Source: Onishia taeanensis (GTDB lineage Bacteria; Pseudomonadota; Gammaproteobacteria; Pseudomonadales; Halomonadaceae). Taken from it: 64,000 nucleotides of DNA. Under the pieces are notes generated by a model. That model saw nothing but the letters and a program-made list of their open reading frames with translations, did no database searches and was not told the origin of the DNA. The stretch lies in contig NZ_QLSX01000014.1 of assembly GCF_003268885.1 (NCBI RefSeq), positions 17,275-81,274 of the forward strand, in the 5' to 3' direction. Below are positions 1 through 7,489 of this stretch, one piece after another. A program made the position numbers and the translations under genes. Within the stretch, counting starts at the first letter, position 1, and the number at the start of each line of letters is the position of its first letter.

Positions 1-2
1 CG

Positions 3-443
3 CTGGAAGTGATTGCCCGCCGTCACGGCCAGGCGTTGGCTATCGACGTCTCCGAGCAGCTGATACATGAGCGCATGCGCACCCGCCGCGACCAGCAGCG
101 CATGACCCTGGCGCGGCGCCTGGGCACCCATCGGCGGCATCTGGTCGATGCCGTGGCGCTGATGGAGCGCCACCTGGAAACGCCGTTGACGCTTGCGGCG
201 GTGGCCGAGCGCAGCGGTGTGTCCTCCCGCCAGCTACAACGCCTCTTCGAACAGGAACTGGGCTCGACGCCCCGGCGGTGGTACCTGCGACTGCGCCTCG
301 AGCGCGCCCGCCAACTGCTGGCCGAGACCGATCTGGATATCCTTTCCGTGGGGCTGGCCTGCGGCTTCACCAGCGCCTCGAGTTTCTCGCGGGCCTTTCG
401 CCAGCACTTCGCCAAGACCCCGCGCCAGGTGCGCGAGGAATGA
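3..443 (+). CDS. AraC-family (GlxA/ArgR-type) transcriptional regulator, C-terminal part; 5' end outside window
   Basis: The reading frame is open from the first bases, so the gene starts upstream of the window. The visible part is the linker plus a complete AraC/XylS DNA-binding domain with two helix-turn-helix motifs; the second carries the typical GLACGFTSASSFSRAFRQHF signature. The linker (RRHGQALAIDVSEQLIHER) is the one found in GlxA-type regulators with a DJ-1/PfpI-like sensor domain. It is convergent with the aldehyde dehydrogenase and arginine-type transporter operon that lies beyond the AT-rich island. By analogy with Pseudomonas ArgR it could control that operon, but this is inference. 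Its last ~40 codons recur in degenerate form at 1625-1744. Confidence 0.85.
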   Translation: MEVIARRHGQALAIDVSEQLIHERMRTRRDQQRMTLARRLGTHRRHLVDAVALMERHLETPLTLAAVAERSGVSSRQLQRLFEQELGSTPRRWYLRLRLERARQLLAETDLDILSVGLACGFTSASSFSRAFRQHFAKTPRQVREE

Positions 444-588
444 GTGGGCTGCCCCCCTCCAGCGTCACTACCGTCGATGTGGACGAGACGATCTCTCGAC
501 GGGCTGCGTTTAGCTCTGCTTCATGTTGGAAGGTGGGTCGAGAAAATACCGGGGCTCCCGTTTTTGACTCTATGCTGTAGTCCAAAAT

Positions 589-648
589 ACATAACGCTCG
601 CTTCAAGTGCATGGTGAAAATAAATTACTTTGCAGGCGCTTGTTAATA
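589..648 (-). repeat. attC-like (59-base-element-like) recombination site at the end of a small gene
   Basis: Read on the minus strand, the site starts with TATTAAC (R''-like) and ends with GTTATGT (R'-like). Inside, CTGCAAAGT pairs with ACTTGAAG with one extra base on the first arm, which is the extrahelical-base asymmetry expected of attC. The stop codon TAA of the adjacent minus-strand gene lies inside the R'' box, the usual arrangement for integron gene cassettes. Length is 60 bp. The core boxes are less canonical than those of the site at 2342-2416, so confidence is moderate. Confidence 0.55.
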
Positions 649-1146
649 ACTGACATGGTCAATACGGTCAAGCAATTTCAATACAGTTTCTGCAAAAAGC
701 TCAAGGCTTAAGTTTAATGTCCAGGCCCTTTTTCTATTAGTGCCTTTAAGCTGGAAAGATATTTTTACATCGCTATCTAATAAATTCTTCGGGAATATTG
801 GCTTGGTAACGCTATCGGCATGAATGATCTTATCACATATATCCTTAATAGTTACTGGTTTGACTATTAGCTCATGATCCTCGTAATATCCGGCTACCAT
901 CGTTTCCACCGGAATGGTTATATTCTCGATTGATTCTTGGTACAGGTTTATTCTTATAGCTACAGCAAGTCTCAGTAAGTGACTTGATAACAAGCTATGC
1001 AGTATAGACTTCGTCTCTATCGTAGGATTTGAATATGTTTCGCTACCGAAAATGGTGCTACTCGTTAAGTCTAACCCGTGACATAACAAGCATAGCCGCC
1101 TTATTTCATCAAATTCTTGCTTGTGCTTATCTAAAACATCTTCCAT
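643..1146 (-). CDS. Hypothetical protein, cassette-like cargo gene
   Basis: A 167-residue protein of unknown function in an AT-rich segment unlike the GC-rich surroundings, which suggests transfer. No recognised domain; the middle has a leucine-rich helical stretch (SILHSLLSSHLLRLAVAIR). A longer start at 1215 is open, but sequence beyond about 1175 belongs to the duplicated flank that also occurs at 4128-4500, so the ATG at 1146, preceded by AAGAG, is preferred. The stop codon falls inside the attC-like site at 589-648. Likely a single-gene cassette; a role in defence is possible from the neighbouring cargo but cannot be shown from this protein. Confidence 0.55.
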   Translation of the reverse strand: MEDVLDKHKQEFDEIRRLCLLCHGLDLTSSTIFGSETYSNPTIETKSILHSLLSSHLLRLAVAIRINLYQESIENITIPVETMVAGYYEDHELIVKPVTIKDICDKIIHADSVTKPIFPKNLLDSDVKISFQLKGTNRKRAWTLNLSLELFAETVLKLLDRIDHVSY

Positions 1147-1550
1147 GAGAACTCTTAAAGCTATATAAGGTATTGGGTTGCACGCTCTTTTATTGCTTTG
1201 AACGCGCGTGTGCATTCAAGATATTATCTTGCACACCCTAGGGTGATCAATTATTTGATATTCATGAAACTATCCATGGTGCTGCAAGCTATGCAGGATT
1301 CGCGTGGTTGCGCAACATCCTGCGATAGGTCACCATATGGCACGGCGACACAGGCCCAGACAATGAGCACCCTCGCCTTCCTCTACCGGCATGTAATGAA
1401 CAACCACTGAAAGATACTGGTGAATTCTCATACGGAACACAACCTCGCCGGCTGTTGGTGCTGCCGTATGAAGAAGTGGTGAGTGTTGAATATGTTATTT
1501 GGCCATTGGGCGGCACGGTCATTGAGCCTGGCTGGTGACTGAGAGCGGCT
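1147..1550. repeat. Non-coding stretch: first (degenerate) copy of the flank found again at about 4128-4490
   Basis: No gene is seen here. From about 1175 the sequence parallels the segment upstream of the intact aldehyde dehydrogenase 3' end. Shared landmarks are GGTATT with TGCAYGCTC, CTATGCAGG with a TCGCGTG motif, GCGACACA, ACTGAAAGATACTGG and ACACAACCTCGCCGGCT. The two copies are clearly diverged, so this is either an old duplication or a flank brought in from a related strain. Confidence 0.7.
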
Positions 1551-1594
1551 CGCCCAGGCGGGGGGCGGGTTTCGAGATAGGTCTTGAGAGCCAC
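1551..1594 (-). pseudogene. Remnant of the 3' end of an aldehyde dehydrogenase gene
   Basis: On the minus strand this short stretch reads LKTYLETRPPP, matching the C-terminus LDAYLETRYVTRPA of the intact aldehyde dehydrogenase that ends at 4508. It sits at the same place relative to the duplicated non-coding flank as the intact gene does. Only the last dozen or so codons remain, with small indels, and nothing else of the gene is present. Confidence 0.65.
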
Positions 1595-1624
1595 ACGGCT
1601 AGTATGCGTCCGCTATCTGTTTAC

Positions 1625-1744
1625 CGGCACCGATCTGGATATTCTTTCCGTGGGGCTGGCCTGCGGCTTCACCAGCGCATCGAGCTTTTCGCGCGCCTTT
1701 CGTCAGCACTTCGGCAAGACCCCGCGCCAAGTGCGAGAGGGTTG
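1625..1744 (+). pseudogene. Remnant of the 3' end of the AraC-family regulator
   Basis: About 120 bp encode TDLDILSVGLACGFTSASSF and the following SRAFRQHFGKTPRQVREG before a stop. This is nearly identical to the last residues of the regulator ending at 443. Similarity continues past the stop, in degraded form, to about 1935 (compare 444-600). The upstream part of the gene is absent, so this is a truncated second copy created when the flank was duplicated or imported. Confidence 0.8.
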
Positions 1745-1908
1745 AGTGAGATTAGACACTTCGCGTAACAATCGTCGGTGTGAGATGGCCTCTCGGCGGG
1801 GGCTGTGTTTAGCTTTGGTCCACGTTGGAAGGTGAGCCGAGGAGGGGGCAGCACTGGTCCTTCTGACTCAAGCGTGTGGTTCAAAGTGATGCCGTTGCTC
1901 TATGGATC

Positions 1909-2297
1909 CTAGTCCAGTATGTGTAACGCTCGCAATAAACGGCGCGAGAAATGAGCGTCCAGTGTCCCTTGCCTGCGCTGTTTAAATTTTTTTAGGTCTC
2001 CTAAAAAGCCGCTCTTGTACCCCAAGTGCTTTAATTCTTTGAATGCCCTACTATAAGCTAGTATCGTGATGCAGATAACTCTGATGGGAAAGATAACCAG
2101 TAGTATGGTGATGATTGCCATGAAATAGCTGTATGCGACTTTAGCCAGCCAGGCAACTAAAAAACATAAGCGAGGTTGAAAGGAATAACGGCATACACCA
2201 AGGGTGATTCTCGAAGAAATAGTATGACGATCGCGTTGATGGTAATGGCCAGTAGAAAAGTGATGCTGACATACTTGATCGGTAAAGCTAGTTGCAC
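1909..2297 (-). pseudogene. Small multi-pass membrane protein gene, apparently frameshifted
   Basis: Two overlapping minus-strand frames join into one hydrophobic protein of about 130 residues if one base is added in the T6 run at 2159-2164. The first frame (GTG at 2297) reads PIKYVSITFLLAITINAIV and ends at TAG 2157-2159. The second continues LVAWLAKVAYSYF then MAIITILLVIFPIRV and ends at 1909. Three to four membrane segments are visible and no family was recognised. The last ~15 codons run into the duplicated flank. The downstream frame alone has an ATG at 2121 (70 aa). No convincing ribosome-binding site was seen. Confidence 0.4.
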
Positions 2298-2341
2298 AGC
2301 AGGCGATCAGCTGAATCGTTTTAATTATTTTAAATCCAGTA

Positions 2342-2416
2342 GTTTAACGCTGGTATAACGGGCCGGCCTGTGTGGCGCAGCGGAGCAAACCGGTCCCGTT
2401 GATGCATTGGTTAAGT
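2342..2416 (-). repeat. attC site of an integron-type gene cassette
   Basis: Read on the minus strand, the 75-bp element begins with ACTTAAC (fits RYYYAAC) and ends with GTTAAAC (fits GTTRRRY). The inner arms are AACGGGACCGG and CCGGCCCGTT, perfectly complementary except for one extra A in the first arm, which is the extrahelical base characteristic of L''. Spacers are CAATGCATC and ATACCAGC, and the loop is about 23 nt. The TAA stop of the preceding gene overlaps the R'' box. This is a near-textbook attC; no intI gene lies in the window. Confidence 0.8.
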
Positions 2417-3037
2417 GCGATTTGCTGCGATATTTTCAGCGGCCACATCTAAAATATCTTGATAATTTTGTAAGATAGTCCTAGATGTATTAGTCGGGTG
2501 CAACTGTACAATGAACTGCCCAACAGTTGTATTGCTCACCTGACTACCTAGCACCCTACTTGCCAATGCATCTAGTTGATGCTGAGTTGTGCTGCTCAAA
2601 TGCGCAGCAGCGTTTCTAATCGTTTTAAGGTCAGCTAGCTCAGTTGTGATTGACGATATATTTGTCGAGAAAGGCTCCCCGTCCTCAAAATATAATTTTG
2701 AGAGCCGCTTCACTATCTCATGATTGGCCCAGTCAACATATTTCTGAGTGCCAATCAATATTTTCAGCGCGTGCCCCCTATCATTGGGTGTGACGAATTT
2801 ATTTACGTAGGTGCCATTCGTTGAAACTTCACCAACAAGATATTTTGCAAACGTGTCTTCGACAAATGACTCCCAGAATATAAACATCTTTAAGAAAGCT
2901 GAAGATACTATAAACTCTTTCTGGTCTTCGCTGAATATATCATTTCCACTGGGGTCTGTATCGTATGCCTTTTGAGTAATCGAGTTGATTTCAGAAACGC
3001 CTGACCTAAAGTTGGTAACAGAATCAGATAAAGACAC
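2411..3037 (-). CDS. HEPN-domain protein (MAE_28990/MAE_18760-like), predicted RNase partner of DUF262
   Basis: A 208-residue helical protein. Near residue 140 it carries LKTIRNAAAHLS, the R-x4-H motif of HEPN ribonucleases. An aromatic segment (FIFWESFVEDTFAKYL) precedes it, as in HEPN proteins of the MAE_28990 group. It follows the DUF262 gene with a 3-bp gap, so the two are co-transcribed. Its stop codon lies in the attC. HEPN proteins of this type commonly accompany DUF262 proteins in defence islands; RNA cleavage during phage attack or abortive infection is the likely role, inferred from family and context only. AT-rich, unlike the host chromosome. Confidence 0.7.
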   Translation of the reverse strand: MSLSDSVTNFRSGVSEINSITQKAYDTDPSGNDIFSEDQKEFIVSSAFLKMFIFWESFVEDTFAKYLVGEVSTNGTYVNKFVTPNDRGHALKILIGTQKYVDWANHEIVKRLSKLYFEDGEPFSTNISSITTELADLKTIRNAAAHLSSTTQHQLDALASRVLGSQVSNTTVGQFIVQLHPTNTSRTILQNYQDILDVAAENIAANRT

Positions 3038-3040
3038 AGT

Positions 3041-4099
3041 TCACTCCGTCAGGACTCTAGAAATATATTCACTTCTTCGAATTCGAACGGCTTTATCTGT
3101 TGTCGCCCTGCGGCAGTCTTCAAGAAACTGCCTTTCATCACGATTTAGCCGATCCTTCTCTTCTTCTTCGAAGATATAATCAATTTTCTCTAATCTTTGC
3201 GATGCCCTGGCATAACCTATCGACGCAATGCTCTCCCTATGAGATTCCATGTTTGGAACTCCATATTCCATATGGAATATGGACATAAAAAGGGAGTAAA
3301 AAACATGGGGTCTTCTAAACTCACGTTTCTTCAAGTTGTCGCCAAAAAGCTCTCCTATAATAAAGAGTATATTTTGGAATTTTGCTTCCAGCTCTTCTGT
3401 GTCGTAATCAAAATCCTTTTCGTAAAACTCGTAGTACTTTTTGATCTGCTTTTTTGACTGTATTCCCTCAATCATTCCAATTATGAGGTCGGCAGCCATT
3501 TGCACATCATTCATCCTCAGGACGTTTTGCTCCGTAATGATTCGGTTTTCCGTCCAAAAAGAGTAATTCAAGTGCGCCAACCGGTCCGCTGTCGTTTTAA
3601 ATGGTCCGAAGTGATTGGCGTTAATTTTTTCTTGCTCATTCAATGTTACTGCGTAGGAGTTCAGCCTACTAAAAACATCCAAAACATCGGGGTCTGACAT
3701 ATTGACGAGAAGGTCAACTGATATTTCATAATTTAGAATGTCGCTTTGGATGTTTTCATCAACTTCATTCAATTGGCTAAAATATAGCCCTCCGTACTCT
3801 TTGTTATGCCTCTTGCTTATTCTAAATCCATCTTTCATAAAGGATAAAATTGTACGCAAACGTTGCTGTCCATCGACCACTTCCCTGATGGATTTTCTTG
3901 TTTGAGGGTTGAGTTTTTGTCTAATAAAAACCTTAGGTATAGGCTTGCCGCTTACGATCGTATCCATTAGATACGATCTGGCTGTATCAGTCCAAACTGA
4001 TCTTCTTTGGAATTTTGGTGATAGCTCGAGCTGATCGTTCTCATGCCACTCTAGAAAGTCATTAATACTATAGGTTCTTGAGTCAAAATTTTTCATCAA
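3041..4099 (-). CDS. DUF262 (GmrS-like, ParB/Srx-fold) protein
   Basis: A 352-residue protein. The N-terminal half has the DUF262 hallmarks: PKFQRRSVWT near residue 30, the nucleotide-binding motif DGQQRLRTI near residue 77, and FSRLNSYAVTLNEQE near residue 145. The C-terminal half is helical and charged; no DUF1524 HNH nuclease domain is visible, so it is not a full GmrSD fusion. Paired with the HEPN gene just downstream, it probably acts as a nucleotide-sensing partner in an anti-phage module. It forms the promoter-proximal gene of a two-gene cassette whose 5' boundary may be the minus-strand GTTAAAT at 4121-4127. AT-rich, foreign in base composition. Confidence 0.8.
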   Translation of the reverse strand: MMKNFDSRTYSINDFLEWHENDQLELSPKFQRRSVWTDTARSYLMDTIVSGKPIPKVFIRQKLNPQTRKSIREVVDGQQRLRTILSFMKDGFRISKRHNKEYGGLYFSQLNEVDENIQSDILNYEISVDLLVNMSDPDVLDVFSRLNSYAVTLNEQEKINANHFGPFKTTADRLAHLNYSFWTENRIITEQNVLRMNDVQMAADLIIGMIEGIQSKKQIKKYYEFYEKDFDYDTEELEAKFQNILFIIGELFGDNLKKREFRRPHVFYSLFMSIFHMEYGVPNMESHRESIASIGYARASQRLEKIDYIFEEEEKDRLNRDERQFLEDCRRATTDKAVRIRRSEYISRVLTE

Positions 4100-4507
4100 A
4101 TCTCCGAATTTTTATCATTCATTTAACAGGTATTAGACTGCATGCTCGCTTACTAGATTGAACACTAATGCGCGTTCAATAATGTTGTCTAGCGCGCCAT
4201 CTTTTTTGCCTAGCCAATTAATAGATATAGAAGTATTGGTATAAAACTGCAGCCTATGCAGGGGTCGCGTGCCTGCGTGTTTTGCCGGAACACCCTGCGG
4301 TCGGTCGCCCTATGACGCGGCGACACAAGTCTAGGGACTCAGCGCTCTTGTTCCGCTATCGGCCTGTACTTGAGCCACTACTGAAAGATACTGGCGAATT
4401 CCCTCACGCAACACAACCTCGCCGGCTTTTGCCTGACGAGGTTGTGATGTGTGCTGAATGAGCTAGGCAGAGAGGTGGCCCGGGCAGGTGCCTGAGGGCG
4501 GTTTGCC
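4100..4507. other. Intergenic flank of the cassette region, no gene seen
   Basis: About 400 bp between the DUF262 gene and the aldehyde dehydrogenase 3' end. The left boundary contains ATTTAAC at 4121-4127, which on the minus strand reads GTTAAAT and fits an R' recombination box. An inverted repeat TTGAAC/GTTCAA lies near 4158-4180. The remainder is the reference copy of the flank that is repeated in degenerate form at about 1150-1600. The CCTCGCCGGC...GACGAGG segment near 4409-4442 can fold as a hairpin and may terminate transcription from one or both sides. Confidence 0.5.
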
Positions 4508-5950
4508 TCAGGCGGGGCGGGTGACGTAGCGGGTCTCAAGGTAGGCATCGAGGCCTGCACGCCCGAGCTCGCGACCGATGCCGCTTCTCTTCATGCCGCC
4601 CCAGCCGAGCCCTGGTGGCGCCACCTGGTAGCTGTTGCACCAGACATTGCCGGCGGTGAGTCGGCTCGCCAGGGCTTCGGCTCGCGCGGCATCGCCTGCG
4701 ACCACGGTGGCGGCCAGGCCTAAGTCGCTGTCGTTGGCGAGCGCCACCGCTTCGTCGTCGTCCTTTACGGCTCGCGCGCACAGCACCGGGCCGAAGATCT
4801 CTTCACGCCACAGGCGGCTTGTCGCGGGTACATCACGGAACACGCGGGGGGCGACGAAGTAGCCTTGGGCGGGCAGGGCTATCGCATCCGCCGTGGTGGC
4901 AACCAGCCCTTCGCCTTCGGCAATCGCCAGGTAGGCATTCACCCGCTCACGCTGGGCGGCGTTGACCAGCGGACTGAGCGTGGTGGTCGCAAGCTGGGGG
5001 TCGCCGGCACTTAGCTCGACTATGGCGGCGTTCAAGCGCTCAAAGAGCGCCTCGGCGATGCTTTGGTGCACCAGCAGTCGCGAGGTGGCCGAGCACATCT
5101 GGCCGGCGTTGTAGCAGAACCCGGCCAGCACCAGCTCACAGGCCAAGTCGAGGTCGGCGTCTTCGGTGACCACAATCGGCGACTTGCCGCCAAGCTCCAG
5201 CGACACGTTGCGGGTGCCCCGGGCGGCGGCAGCCATCACCGCTTCGCCGACGGCATTGCTGCCGGTGAAGGAGAGTTTGTCGACGCCAGGGTGGCCGGTA
5301 AGCGCCGCGCCTACGTGTTTGCCATCGCCGTGCACCAGGTTGAAGACCCCGGCCGGCAGGCCAATCGCCAGGGCGATCTCGGCCAATGCCTGTTCCGGCA
5401 GCGGCGTCACTTCAGAGGGTTTGAAGACCACCGTGCAGCCGGCGGCCAGCGCTGGGGCGAGTTTCCAGGCGCTGCTGACCAGCGGAAAGTTCCAGGGTGT
5501 GATCAGCCCGGCCACGCCGGCCGGGTCCTGATAGCGGCGTGCGATCAGCCCGGGTTCGCCGGTGTCCACCGCTTCGCCCTGGCGAGCCTCCAGGCGGCGG
5601 GCCTCGCCGGCGTAATAGCGATAGCAGGCAATGGCATCGGACAGATCCTGCTCGGCCTCGGCACGGGGTTTGCCGTTGTTGCGGCTGGAGAGTGTCTCGA
5701 GCTCATCTCGGCGGGCCTCGAGCGCGCCGGCCAGGGCGTCGAGGTAGTCGCCGCGCGCCTTGCCGCCGATCGCCCGCCACTCAGGCAGGGCGCGACGGGC
5801 GGCGCTCACCGCGGTGTCCACGTCCTTCGCCGAGCCTTCCGTGACCTCGGCAATGACGGTCTCGCGGTAAGGGTCGGTGACCGCCAGGCGCTGATCCCCG
5901 CGACTCGCGACCCAGCGGTTGTCAATGAAGTGGTGCATCAGTTCTTGCAT
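4508..5950 (-). CDS. NAD(P)-dependent aldehyde dehydrogenase (aminoaldehyde/4-guanidinobutyraldehyde type)
   Basis: A 480-residue protein of the ALDH superfamily. Visible motifs are ITPWNFPL (around 150-157), FTGSNAVGEAVM (cofactor loop), catalytic Glu252 in LELGGKSP, catalytic Cys286 in GQMCSAT, and EEIFGPVL near 385. The start at 5950 has AAGGAG eight bases upstream; a second ATG at 5938 overlaps the permease stop as ATGA. It ends an operon with an arginine-type transporter, AruH and AruI homologues. Oxidation of 4-guanidinobutyraldehyde to 4-guanidinobutyrate is therefore the likely job, but betaine aldehyde or other aminoaldehydes cannot be excluded from sequence. Confidence 0.85.
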   Translation of the reverse strand: MQELMHHFIDNRWVASRGDQRLAVTDPYRETVIAEVTEGSAKDVDTAVSAARRALPEWRAIGGKARGDYLDALAGALEARRDELETLSSRNNGKPRAEAEQDLSDAIACYRYYAGEARRLEARQGEAVDTGEPGLIARRYQDPAGVAGLITPWNFPLVSSAWKLAPALAAGCTVVFKPSEVTPLPEQALAEIALAIGLPAGVFNLVHGDGKHVGAALTGHPGVDKLSFTGSNAVGEAVMAAAARGTRNVSLELGGKSPIVVTEDADLDLACELVLAGFCYNAGQMCSATSRLLVHQSIAEALFERLNAAIVELSAGDPQLATTTLSPLVNAAQRERVNAYLAIAEGEGLVATTADAIALPAQGYFVAPRVFRDVPATSRLWREEIFGPVLCARAVKDDDEAVALANDSDLGLAATVVAGDAARAEALASRLTAGNVWCNSYQVAPPGLGWGGMKRSGIGRELGRAGLDAYLETRYVTRPA

Positions 5951-6690
5951 GGGGCCTGCTCCTTGCCGCGAACCGGCAGCCAGCGGTGGCGCGTCGGCTG
6001 CATGCCGGGGAAGTGGCGCTCCACCTGTCGCAGCACCAGGGTCAGCACCATGGTCATCGCCAGATAAATGCCGGCGATCAGCATCAGCGGCTCGTACACC
6101 AGGAAGGTCTCGTCGCGAATGATGTTGGCGGCCTGCAGCAGGTCCATCAGCGCGATGGTCGAGACCAGCGGCACGGATTTCAGCAGCAGGATCATCTCGC
6201 CGGTCAGCGTCGGCAGGCATAGCTGGATGGCGCGGGGCAGCCACAGCCGGAAGAAGACCTGGAAAGGCGACATGCCAAAGGCTCGGCCGGCCTCCCGTTC
6301 GCCGGGCGGCACGCTGAGCAGGGCACCGCGCAGCACTTCGCCGGAGTAGGCGCCAACGCTCAGAATGAAGGTCAGGGCGCCGTAGAAGAAGGGATCGCGC
6401 AGGATCGGCCAGATGAGGCTGTCCTGCACCCCGGGTATGCCTTCCAGCAGGCGGCCGACGCCGTAGTAGAAGAAGAACAGCTGCACCAGCAGCGGCGTGC
6501 CGCGCATCACGGTGGTAAAGCCATGAGCGAACCAGGCCAGCGGACGAGGGCCCTTGAGGCGTGCCATGGCGACGGCCACGGCCAGAATCAGGCCGCCTAC
6601 CGCGGAGACGGCGACCAGCCACAGGGTGTTGACGAAGCCTTCGAGCAGATATTCCTGATAGAAGGGATCGGCGAGCCAGGAAAAGTCCAT
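5938..6690 (-). CDS. Polar amino-acid ABC transporter permease (HisM/ArtM type)
   Basis: A 250-residue inner-membrane protein with five or so hydrophobic segments. It has the permease EAA-type loop GEREAGRAFGMSPFQVFFRLWLP around residue 150. Two starts are possible; the ATG at 6690 is preferred because AGGAGG lies six bases upstream and it directly follows the stop of the companion permease at 6692. Together with the next permease, the ATPase and the binding protein it makes a complete importer of the histidine/arginine/octopine family, feeding the catabolic enzymes of the same operon. Confidence 0.88.
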   Translation of the reverse strand: MDFSWLADPFYQEYLLEGFVNTLWLVAVSAVGGLILAVAVAMARLKGPRPLAWFAHGFTTVMRGTPLLVQLFFFYYGVGRLLEGIPGVQDSLIWPILRDPFFYGALTFILSVGAYSGEVLRGALLSVPPGEREAGRAFGMSPFQVFFRLWLPRAIQLCLPTLTGEMILLLKSVPLVSTIALMDLLQAANIIRDETFLVYEPLMLIAGIYLAMTMVLTLVLRQVERHFPGMQPTRHRWLPVRGKEQAPCKN

Positions 6691-6691
6691 G

Positions 6692-7405
6692 TCAGGCCTC
6701 CTCGGGTGCGGGCTGGCCACGGCGCACGTAGCGCTCCAGGCGCGCGAAGAGCGCGGTGGAGGTCAGGGTCATCAGCAGGTAGATGACGCCGGCGGCGGCG
6801 TAGAACAGGAAGTGGGCCCGGGTGCTGGCGGCGGCCTGCTGAATGGTGAAGAACAGCTCGCTGAAACCGATGACGCTGATCAGGGCGGTGTCCTTGATCA
6901 GGATCAGCCACAGATTGGACATGCCGGGCAGGGCGTTGGGCAGCATGGCGGGAATCACGATGCGGTGAAAGCGCGCCCAGGTGGAGAAGCCGAAGGCGTC
7001 GGCCGCCTCTAGCTGGCCCTTGGGAATGGCCAGGATGGCGCCGCGCAGTACCTCGGTCATGTAGGCGCCCTGGACGAAGGCCAGCACGCCAACGGCGGTA
7101 ACGAAGCCATTGATGGCGATCTGGCCAGGCAGCCCCATGGCGTGGATCAGCGCGGTGAGCGCCTGAGAGCCTGCGTAGTAAAGCAGGATGATCAGCAGCA
7201 GTTCGGGGACGGCGCGAACCGCCGTCGAGTAGGCGGTGGCCAGGCCGCGCAGCGGGGCCCAGGGGCTTAAACGCGCGCTGGCGCCGATCAGGCCCAGCAC
7301 CAGGCCGATGGCATAGGCCAGTACGGCGATCTCAAGGGTCGTCAGGGCACCCTGGAGAATGGGGCCGGCCCAGTCGAGCAACCCCTCTTGGGAAACCGTG
7401 TTCAT
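6692..7405 (-). CDS. Polar amino-acid ABC transporter permease (HisQ/ArtQ type)
   Basis: A 237-residue membrane protein, paralogous to the following permease, with the conserved loop KGQLEAADAFGFSTWARFHR. A longer in-frame start at 7459 is open, but the ATG at 7405 begins the usual N-terminus and has AAGGA upstream. HisQM-family permeases work as heterodimers, and the two genes lie one base apart. Substrate specificity cannot be read from the permease; arginine or a related cationic amino acid is inferred from the aruH and aruI homologues nearby. Confidence 0.88.
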   Translation of the reverse strand: MNTVSQEGLLDWAGPILQGALTTLEIAVLAYAIGLVLGLIGASARLSPWAPLRGLATAYSTAVRAVPELLLIILLYYAGSQALTALIHAMGLPGQIAINGFVTAVGVLAFVQGAYMTEVLRGAILAIPKGQLEAADAFGFSTWARFHRIVIPAMLPNALPGMSNLWLILIKDTALISVIGFSELFFTIQQAAASTRAHFLFYAAAGVIYLLMTLTSTALFARLERYVRRGQPAPEEA

Positions 7406-7489
7406 GGTGTGTCGCGTCCTTGATAAGACAGGGCGAGGCCGGCAGGCGGCAATGGCCACCTGCCGGGCGAACGTCGTCGAGGACCGGGA

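Noticed and set aside
1535..1768. 77-residue plus-strand ORF
   Set aside because: It reads the regulator remnant out of frame; the true relationship is a truncated gene copy.
1921..1987. A third attC site at the left end of the frameshifted membrane gene
   Set aside because: GTTACAC on the minus strand resembles an R' box, but no fitting R'' box or complementary inner arms were found; it may be a decayed site.
4121..4240. An attI or attC site at the right edge of the cassette region
   Set aside because: Only a single GTTAAAT box is present on the minus strand; no partner box of the GTTRRRY type follows within 140 bp.
5951..6622. N-terminal extension of the aldehyde dehydrogenase frame
   Set aside because: The extra ~224 residues are low-complexity Arg/Ala/Gly sequence antisense-like to nothing and overlap the real permease gene in another frame.
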